The notes under the pieces are model-generated. The model worked only from the letters and a program-made list of their open reading frames with translations. It was not told the origin of the DNA and did not search any database. The position numbers and the translations under genes are program-made. 9,732 nt of DNA from Ruminococcus sp. (GTDB lineage Bacteria; Bacillota; Clostridia; Oscillospirales; Ruminococcaceae): the NCBI GenBank assembly GCA_019417865.1, contig DYCW01000207.1:1-9732 (forward strand), given 5' to 3'. Below are positions 1-4,631 of the stretch, piece after piece; the first letter of the stretch is position 1, and every line of letters starts with the position of its first letter.

Positions 1-129
1 GCTGAAAAACTGCGATTTCAGTGATGTTTTATATTACTGTGATTGTTGTTGAATGAAAAAATCTGATTTATATTGAATAGTTTAATTGAAATGGCAATAT
101 TTCTGTCTACGATGCTCATACGCAATTTA

Positions 130-158
130 TTGTGAAAGTAATTTAAAGATAATATCAT
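130..158 (+). promoter_or_regulatory. Candidate sigma-A promoter of the response-regulator gene
   Basis: TTGTGA (130-135) and TATCAT (153-158) are separated by 17 bp and sit in a very AT-rich stretch. A transcript would start near 165, giving a leader of about 35 nt before the ATG at 200. Each box is two mismatches or fewer from consensus. AT-rich DNA yields such matches by chance, so this is a moderate call. Confidence 0.4.
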
Positions 159-199
159 ATAAAATATACATTAAAAGGTAAATTAACAAGGAGAATTGG

Positions 200-862
200 A
201 TGAAAACGATTGCTGTGATTGATGATGATGTATCAATTGGAAATCTTTTAACGGATTTGCTGGAACGGGTGCCATATCGTGTGATCCGTGCCTATTCTGG
301 TACAGAAGCTATTTACCTGTTGTCTCAATGCAGACCAGATTTGATTTTGCTGGATTTGATGATGCCGGGGCTGTCCGGCGAAGAAGTTCTGCCACAAATA
401 CAGGGCATTCCGGTGATTGTGATGAGTGCAAAAGCCAGTGTGCAGGATAAAGTACAGCTTCTGCTTGGAGGGGCAGCGGATTATATCACGAAACCGTTTG
501 ATACAGAAGAATTGCTGGCAAGAATTGTTGTACAACTCCGCAAACAGGAGGCGGTGCAGACACACCAGCTAACTTTTGCAGAAATTATGCTGGATATTGA
601 CCAGCATCTTGTACAGGTCTCTGGTACAACCGTGCATCTGACTAAAACGGAGTTTGCCATCCTCAAGCTGCTGATGCAGCATGTCGGGCAAGTACTTCCA
701 AAATCCACGTTACTGGAACGGATTAGTGTGGATACACCGGACTGTGTGGAAAACTCTCTGAAGGTGCATATCAGTAATTTGCGTCGGAAGTTGCGTGCAG
801 TCACCGGAACAGATTATATCGAAGTTGTTTGGGGGATTGGATTTAAGCTGCGGGAATCTTAA
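200..862 (+). CDS. OmpR/PhoB-family two-component response regulator (BcrR/VanR-like output)
   Basis: This cytoplasmic DNA-binding regulator is predicted to be phosphorylated by the histidine kinase three genes downstream. The receiver domain (about residues 2-115) shows the acidic pocket D8-D9-D10, the phospho-acceptor D52 in LLDLMMPGLSG, S76 at the switch position and K98-P99-F100. The C-terminal winged-helix domain (about 125-219) ends in the typical SLKVHISNLRRKL recognition-helix region and the wing strand VWGIGFKL. The length of 220 aa is normal for the family. The ATG at 200 has AAGGAG at 188-193 with 6-nt spacing. Regulator and kinase genes flank the two ABC genes, as in bacitracin- or lantibiotic-responsive cassettes of Firmicutes. 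A likely target is the repeat-rich spacer before the ATPase gene. The family is certain; the stimulus is inferred. Confidence 0.93.
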   Translation: MKTIAVIDDDVSIGNLLTDLLERVPYRVIRAYSGTEAIYLLSQCRPDLILLDLMMPGLSGEEVLPQIQGIPVIVMSAKASVQDKVQLLLGGAADYITKPFDTEELLARIVVQLRKQEAVQTHQLTFAEIMLDIDQHLVQVSGTTVHLTKTEFAILKLLMQHVGQVLPKSTLLERISVDTPDCVENSLKVHISNLRRKLRAVTGTDYIEVVWGIGFKLRES

Positions 863-867
863 TCAAA

Positions 868-923
868 TCTAAACCATTTTCTTTACTGCTTTCTAAACCC
901 TTTTGCGGTATCCTAATGGTATC
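868..923 (+). promoter_or_regulatory. Phased direct repeats before the ABC genes; likely response-regulator operator/promoter
   Basis: The 82-bp spacer between the regulator stop and the ATPase start holds TCTAAAC (868-874), TCTTTAC (880-886) and TCTAAAC (892-898), exactly 12 bp apart. GGTATC then occurs twice, at 907-912 and 918-923, 11 bp apart. OmpR-family dimers bind tandem direct half-sites about one helical turn apart, so the first array is a good candidate activator site. TATCCT (909-914) could serve as a -10 box without a good -35 box, as expected for an activated promoter. Regulation by the adjacent regulator is inference. Confidence 0.5.
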
Positions 924-944
924 AAATAAAGGAGGTCTTACAAC

Positions 945-1856
945 ATGGATTATGTGTTACAGACAAATGCCCTGTGCAAGCAGTACAGGAATTTTCAGGC
1001 TCTGCACAACCTGACCATGCATGTACCGAAAGGTTCTATTTATGGATTTGTAGGCAGAAACGGAGCAGGGAAAACGACATTGATTCGCTTAATTACCGGA
1101 TTGCAGCCGGCTACATCTGGCGAATATGTGCTATACGGCAGAAAGGATACTGCTCATGACATTGGTTGTTCCCGTAGGAGAATGGGAGCAGTCGTGGAAA
1201 CGCCGTCTATCTACCTGAGCATGACCGCTGAAGAAAATCTGAGGGAGCAGTATCGTATTCTGGGGCAGCCGTCCTTTGACAGCATTCCAGAGTTGTTGCA
1301 GCTAGTTGGTCTTTCTCATACTGGCAGGAAAAAAGCGAAAAATTTTTCGCTTGGTATGCGGCAGCGGCTTGGCATTGCGGTAGCTCTCGCAGGCAATCCG
1401 GATTTTTTGGTATTGGATGAGCCAATCAATGGCTTGGACCCACAGGGTATTATTGAGATACGGGAATTGATTTTAAAATTAAATCGGGAAAGACAGATAA
1501 CGGTTTTGATTTCCAGCCATATCTTAGACGAACTTTCCCGTCTCGCAACGCATTATGGGTTTATTGATCATGGCAGAATGATCAAGGAAATCAGTGCTGC
1601 GGAGCTGGAGCAATCCTGTCGAAAGTGCGTACGTGTGACTGTTTCTGATATCAAAGCGTTGACACGGGTATTAGATGCTATGCAATTGGAATACAGCATA
1701 GCGGATGATACCACTGCTGATATTTTTGCAAAAATTTCTGTTACCAAACTGGTGAATGCTCTGAATGCTGAGCACTGTGAGGTATTCTCCATGCAGGAAC
1801 GGGATGAGAGTCTGGAAAGCTACTTCATGAATCTAGTGGGAGGTGACAGAACATGA
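945..1856 (+). CDS. ABC transporter ATP-binding protein, BcrA/lantibiotic-immunity type
   Basis: This is the nucleotide-binding subunit of an ABC exporter; it would hydrolyse ATP on the cytoplasmic face to drive the permease encoded next to it. Visible motifs in order are Walker A GRNGAGKT (37-44), the signature FSLGM (134-138, with S-L-G in place of S-G-G), Walker B FLVLDEP (154-160), the D-loop GLD (163-165) and the H-loop H192. The region after about residue 220 is the variable C-terminal extension common in BcrA-like ATPases. The length of 303 aa fits that family. The ATG is preceded by AAAGGAGGT (928-936), 8 nt away. It overlaps the permease gene by 4 bp (ATGA), so the two are translationally coupled. 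The substrate is unknown; peptide antibiotics such as bacitracin or lantibiotics are the best family-based guess. Confidence 0.92.
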   Translation: MDYVLQTNALCKQYRNFQALHNLTMHVPKGSIYGFVGRNGAGKTTLIRLITGLQPATSGEYVLYGRKDTAHDIGCSRRRMGAVVETPSIYLSMTAEENLREQYRILGQPSFDSIPELLQLVGLSHTGRKKAKNFSLGMRQRLGIAVALAGNPDFLVLDEPINGLDPQGIIEIRELILKLNRERQITVLISSHILDELSRLATHYGFIDHGRMIKEISAAELEQSCRKCVRVTVSDIKALTRVLDAMQLEYSIADDTTADIFAKISVTKLVNALNAEHCEVFSMQERDESLESYFMNLVGGDRT

Positions 1857-2710
1857 GTCAATTACTGCGTGCGAATTTCTTTCGCTTGTGGAAGAGTGGT
1901 ATCTTTCGTCTGTGTGTATTGTTTTCTATTGGACTGAGCGGTTTTATGGTGATTATGAGATATGTGGACATTCAAAAACATCCAGAAGAATATGCAGAAC
2001 TGGGTATAGAATATTCCAGTGCAGATGGGCTGATGTTCATTGGTGCTCTGTATTTGTTATTTGCAGCGGCAGTGCTGGTGGGCATCTTTGTTGGAACGGA
2101 ATATGCAGATGGTACCATTCGCAATAAACTTGTTGTTGGGCACAACAGACCGACTATTTATCTTTCTAACTTGATTGTTTGTGCAGTTGCAAATGAAATT
2201 GTTTTGCTTTCTCATATTGCCGTTGTATGGATTTTTGGAAAACTACTATTGACGGTAGAAATGTCAGTAAAAGAAATATTATCATTTGTTTTACTGGAAT
2301 TTCTTTCTTTTCTGGCTTTGACAGCTGTGTTTGTACTGTTTGCCATGTTGATACAAAGTAAAGCTGCTTCTTCTGTTACAGTGTTGATTTTGAGCATTAT
2401 TCTGCTGTTTGCAACTATGACAATTCAAAATAAGCTGGATGCACCGGAATATTATGAGGGATATACCTATACCAATGAAGAAACTGGAGAAGTGATAGAA
2501 CGGGAACGGGAGAAGAATCCAGATTACTTAACAGGGACGAAACGACAAGTTTATGTTTTTCTGAACGACTTTTTACCGTCTTCCCAGATCTATCAGGTTG
2601 CTATGCAGAAATCAGATCATGCTGGTCAAATGGCAGGGTATGCCGGATTGTTATTTCTTGTATCAACTGGTGCAGGAATCATCGTATTTCGGAAGAAGGA
2701 TTTGAAATAA
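1853..2710 (+). CDS. ABC-2 type transporter permease (BcrB-like membrane subunit)
   Basis: This integral membrane protein is predicted to pair with the preceding ATPase. Six hydrophobic segments are visible at roughly residues 17-36, 58-80, 102-128, 143-167, 172-191 and 261-279, the usual number for ABC-2 permeases. The stretch GTEYADGTIRNKL (81-93), right after the second segment, is the conserved E-x-x-x-G-T-I/x-R loop of this family, thought to contact the ATPase. A large hydrophilic loop, rich in Glu and Tyr at about residues 192-228, lies between segments 5 and 6 and would face outside if the N-terminus is inside. The start overlaps the ATPase stop as ATGA, with GGGAGGTGA at 1838-1846 as ribosome binding site. 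The family call is firm; the substrate is not determined. Confidence 0.88.
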   Translation: MSQLLRANFFRLWKSGIFRLCVLFSIGLSGFMVIMRYVDIQKHPEEYAELGIEYSSADGLMFIGALYLLFAAAVLVGIFVGTEYADGTIRNKLVVGHNRPTIYLSNLIVCAVANEIVLLSHIAVVWIFGKLLLTVEMSVKEILSFVLLEFLSFLALTAVFVLFAMLIQSKAASSVTVLILSIILLFATMTIQNKLDAPEYYEGYTYTNEETGEVIEREREKNPDYLTGTKRQVYVFLNDFLPSSQIYQVAMQKSDHAGQMAGYAGLLFLVSTGAGIIVFRKKDLK

Positions 2711-2712
2711 AA

Positions 2713-2729
2713 AGTAGGTGAGCAGATTG
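2713..2729 (+). promoter_or_regulatory. Ribosome binding site deciding the TTG start of the histidine kinase
   Basis: The bases around 2712-2723 read AAGTAGGTGAGC, matching the anti-SD complement AAGGAGGTGATC at 10 of 12 positions. Aligning the core with 2714-2718 leaves 8 nt to TTG at 2727. The alternative GTG at 2718 lies inside this site and has no Shine-Dalgarno of its own, so TTG 2727 is preferred. Confidence 0.6.
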
Positions 2730-3650
2730 ACACTTTTTTGGATGTGCATGTGTGTGGGCTGCGGTATTTGTTTGATTCTGTTGCTGATAAAAATTCGGTT
2801 GATGCGAAAGGCAGCAAGGGAGATTACAGAACAACTTTCGGAACAGCTGCACGCAGATACCAATGTTCTGTTAACGGTGTCTACTGGGGACAAGACAATG
2901 TGTCAGTTAGCGGCCGCACTCAATGAGCAGTTATCTGCTCTGCGGCAGGAGCGGCTGCATTGTCAGCAGGGCGACCAAGCGTTAAAAGACGCTGTCACGA
3001 ATATCTCACATGACCTGCGTACGCCGCTGACTGCAATTTGCGGTTATCTGGATTTGTTGCAGAAGGAGAAAGTGAGTCCGTCCGCTCAAGATTATCTGGC
3101 AATTATTACCGAACGGACGCAAACGATTCGGCAGATGACAGAGGAAATGCTGCAATATTCTGTAGCAGTCTCTGAACAACCGGATTCTATGAAAGAAGAT
3201 GTCATACTCAATCATGCATTGGAAACAACACTTTCCAATTTTTATGCAGCCATCTGTAAGGCAAATCTGCATCCGGAAATTCAACTTTGTGAAAAGCAGG
3301 TGCATCGGCTGCTCAATGCAGCTGCTTTACAGCGGATTTTTTCCAATATTCTTCAAAATGCAATTCGATATAGTGATGGTGATTTACAGATTACTTTAAT
3401 GGAAGATGGCAGCATAACATTTTCCAACCATGCTGTCAAACTGGACACAGTCAAGGTGGGAAGACTATTTGAACGCTTTTATACAGTAGAGACAGCAGGG
3501 AAATCCACTGGTTTGGGGCTTTCTATTGCAAAGCGTCTGACGGAGCAGATGGGGGGGAAGATTCAGGCAGCCTATCAACAACAGGTTTTGACCATCACTT
3601 TGTATTTCCCTTCCAATCAATATCTGCTCTTTGAGGAAGAAGTACAGTAG
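2727..3650 (+). CDS. Sensor histidine kinase, single-TM, Bcr/lantibiotic-responsive type
   Basis: This membrane-anchored kinase is predicted to autophosphorylate and signal to the response regulator at the start of the module. Numbering from the TTG start, one hydrophobic segment (about 5-24) is followed by a cytoplasmic linker. The H-box is NISHDLRTPLTAICGY with H95. The N-box is SNILQNAIRYS with N211. The F-box is LFERFYTVE and the G2 box is GLGLSIAK at about 262-269. There is no extracellular sensor domain, so sensing may be intramembrane or depend on the partner ABC transporter. The G1 box DxGxG is not present; the segment reads GSITFSNHAV, which also appears in relatives of this subfamily as I recall them. 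The N-terminus carries C7, C9, C12 and C15. An in-frame GTG 9 nt upstream could add three residues. At 307 aa it is short, as expected without a sensor domain. Confidence 0.9.
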   Translation: MTLFWMCMCVGCGICLILLLIKIRLMRKAAREITEQLSEQLHADTNVLLTVSTGDKTMCQLAAALNEQLSALRQERLHCQQGDQALKDAVTNISHDLRTPLTAICGYLDLLQKEKVSPSAQDYLAIITERTQTIRQMTEEMLQYSVAVSEQPDSMKEDVILNHALETTLSNFYAAICKANLHPEIQLCEKQVHRLLNAAALQRIFSNILQNAIRYSDGDLQITLMEDGSITFSNHAVKLDTVKVGRLFERFYTVETAGKSTGLGLSIAKRLTEQMGGKIQAAYQQQVLTITLYFPSNQYLLFEEEVQ

Positions 3651-3696
3651 TGTGATTTCCTCCCTTGACGATGATAAATAAAGAAATATGGCTATT

Positions 3697-3743
3697 AAAA
3701 CCGGTTTTACAAAGCGAATGATTTTGTAAAGCCGGTTTTTTTA
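3697..3743 (+). terminator. Strong intrinsic terminator closing the two-component/ABC module
   Basis: The arms at 3697-3713 and 3723-3739 form a 17-bp stem with one G-T wobble and a 9-nt loop, running into a T tract. The stem is A/T at both ends with a CCGG core, and its 5' side begins with AAAA. It separates the kinase from the next transcription unit. Confidence 0.9.
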
Positions 3744-3785
3744 TTTTAAACTTAAAAAAGCAAAAATCGAAAATAAATTTATATA

Positions 3786-3819
3786 AACTTGTTGACAAGT
3801 TCCTTAAATGTGGTATAAT
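3786..3819 (+). promoter_or_regulatory. Consensus sigma-A promoter with an inverted repeat over the -35 box
   Basis: TTGACA (3792-3797) and TATAAT (3814-3819) are perfect consensus boxes with a 16-bp spacer, and TGG just before the -10 box gives an extended -10. The inverted repeat AACTTG (3786-3791), four-base centre, CAAGTT (3796-3801) overlaps the -35 box and is placed to act as a repressor operator. Transcription would start near 3826, leaving a leader of about 20 nt. Autorepression by the downstream RHH protein is plausible but inferred. Confidence 0.85.
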
Positions 3820-3845
3820 AATAATTATAGAAAGCAGGTGAGTTT

Positions 3846-4511
3846 ATGGAGAAGCACACATACAGCATTGTCCTAACGGATACTGTTGTAAGAGAAGTGG
3901 ATCGACTGGCAGCACAGAAAGGTACCAGCCGTTCTAATATGATGAATCAAATTCTGGCAGATTATTTTTCTTGTAACACGCCGGAGAAGCAAATGGCATC
4001 TATTTTTTCTATGATAGAAAATCAAATGCAAACATTGTTTCGGGTGCAAATGCAGGCTTCTGATGCGATGCTTTCTCTAAACAGTGCATTGCAGTACAAG
4101 TATCGTCCGACCATACGGTATCGAGTGGAATTGCTGCGAATGCCATCAGAAAATACCATTGGTTGGCTGAAAATTTCCTGCCGAACCCAGAATCAAACTT
4201 TACTGTATAGTATGCAGCAGTTTTTTCATTTCTGGATTGGTCTGGAGCTGCAAACGAATCCGGCTTATCAGTCTATTTCCAAGATGTATACTTTGATGGA
4301 GAATGGATTTGTTCGTCGTCTGCTTCGGCGAAATTTGCAAAACGAGGAGCAGATTGCGGATGCCATCAGTCAATATATCCGCCAGTTTGATTGCCTCATC
4401 AAGCGGTATTTTGCTGGATTACAGCAGCAGATACCATTGGAACAATTACAAGATGCGTTGGAACAATCTTACCTGCAAATGCAAAAAGAACAGGGAGTAC
4501 CGTTTATTTAG
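3846..4511 (+). CDS. Ribbon-helix-helix (CopG-like) N-terminal protein with unrecognised C-terminal region
   Basis: Residues about 4-42 fit a ribbon-helix-helix DNA-binding fold. The strand HTYSIVL is followed by a first helix (TVVREVDRLAAQKG), the turn TSRS and a second helix (NMMNQILADYF). The remaining 180 residues match no domain I recognise. They begin with an amphipathic Gln/Met-rich helix (about 48-80), continue with a basic, strand-like stretch around KYRPTIRYRVELLR, an aromatic segment FFHFWIGLEL and Gln/Leu-rich helices at the end. That part could mediate oligomerisation or ligand sensing. The ATG has AGGTGA-type SD sequence at 3836-3841. It is the first gene after a consensus promoter, and no terminator separates it from clpB, so it may be co-transcribed with and possibly regulate clpB. 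At 221 aa it is far longer than a plain CopG repressor. No toxin-like partner gene is adjacent. Confidence 0.75.
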   Translation: MEKHTYSIVLTDTVVREVDRLAAQKGTSRSNMMNQILADYFSCNTPEKQMASIFSMIENQMQTLFRVQMQASDAMLSLNSALQYKYRPTIRYRVELLRMPSENTIGWLKISCRTQNQTLLYSMQQFFHFWIGLELQTNPAYQSISKMYTLMENGFVRRLLRRNLQNEEQIADAISQYIRQFDCLIKRYFAGLQQQIPLEQLQDALEQSYLQMQKEQGVPFI

Positions 4512-4552
4512 AAGCAAAACGAGGAAACATCATATTAGCCGTCATTAACCAT

Positions 4553-4581
4553 TTGATAGTATGAATGAAACGTGTTATGTT
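4553..4581 (+). promoter_or_regulatory. Candidate internal promoter for clpB
   Basis: TTGATA (4553-4558) and TATGTT (4576-4581) are 17 bp apart, with TGT before the -10 box forming an extended -10. The predicted start is near 4588, at the foot of the leader hairpin. No CIRCE element (TTAGCACTC/GAGTGCTAA) and no CtsR heptad repeat (GGTCAAA-like) is visible between 4512 and 4631. Confidence 0.5.
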
Positions 4582-4585
4582 GTGT

Positions 4586-4624
4586 GGGCTGTGGGAAAAT
4601 GGATTGTTGCAGCCCGAAAGGAGG
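4586..4624 (+). promoter_or_regulatory. 5' leader hairpin abutting the clpB ribosome binding site
   Basis: GGGCTGT (4586-4592) pairs with GCAGCCC (4609-4615), and two further G-T wobbles extend the stem inward to 4594/4607. One base after the stem begins AAAGGAGG (4617-4624), 7 nt before ATG 4632, so this site decides the clpB start. The hairpin could protect the mRNA 5' end or modulate ribosome access; its role is inferred. Confidence 0.55.
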
Positions 4625-4631
4625 ATCTATT

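Noticed and set aside
2..21. Hairpin CTGAAA/TTTCAG at the window start as a terminator
   Set aside because: Only a 6-bp AT-rich stem with no proper T tract after it; too weak to call, and the upstream gene is not visible.
3792..3805. Shared operator between the RHH and HU promoters (TTGACAA followed by TCCTT)
   Set aside because: The likeness is mostly the common -35 consensus, the rest is offset by one base, and the HU promoter lacks the inverted repeat.
3846..4511. Antitoxin of a toxin-antitoxin pair
   Set aside because: The RHH fold fits antitoxins, but the protein is too long and the only adjacent gene is clpB, which is not a toxin.
4578..4631. N-terminal extension of ClpB (MLCCVGCGKMDCC...)
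   Set aside because: The upstream start lacks a Shine-Dalgarno and lies in the promoter/hairpin region; ATG 4632 has a strong SD and gives the usual ClpB N-terminus.
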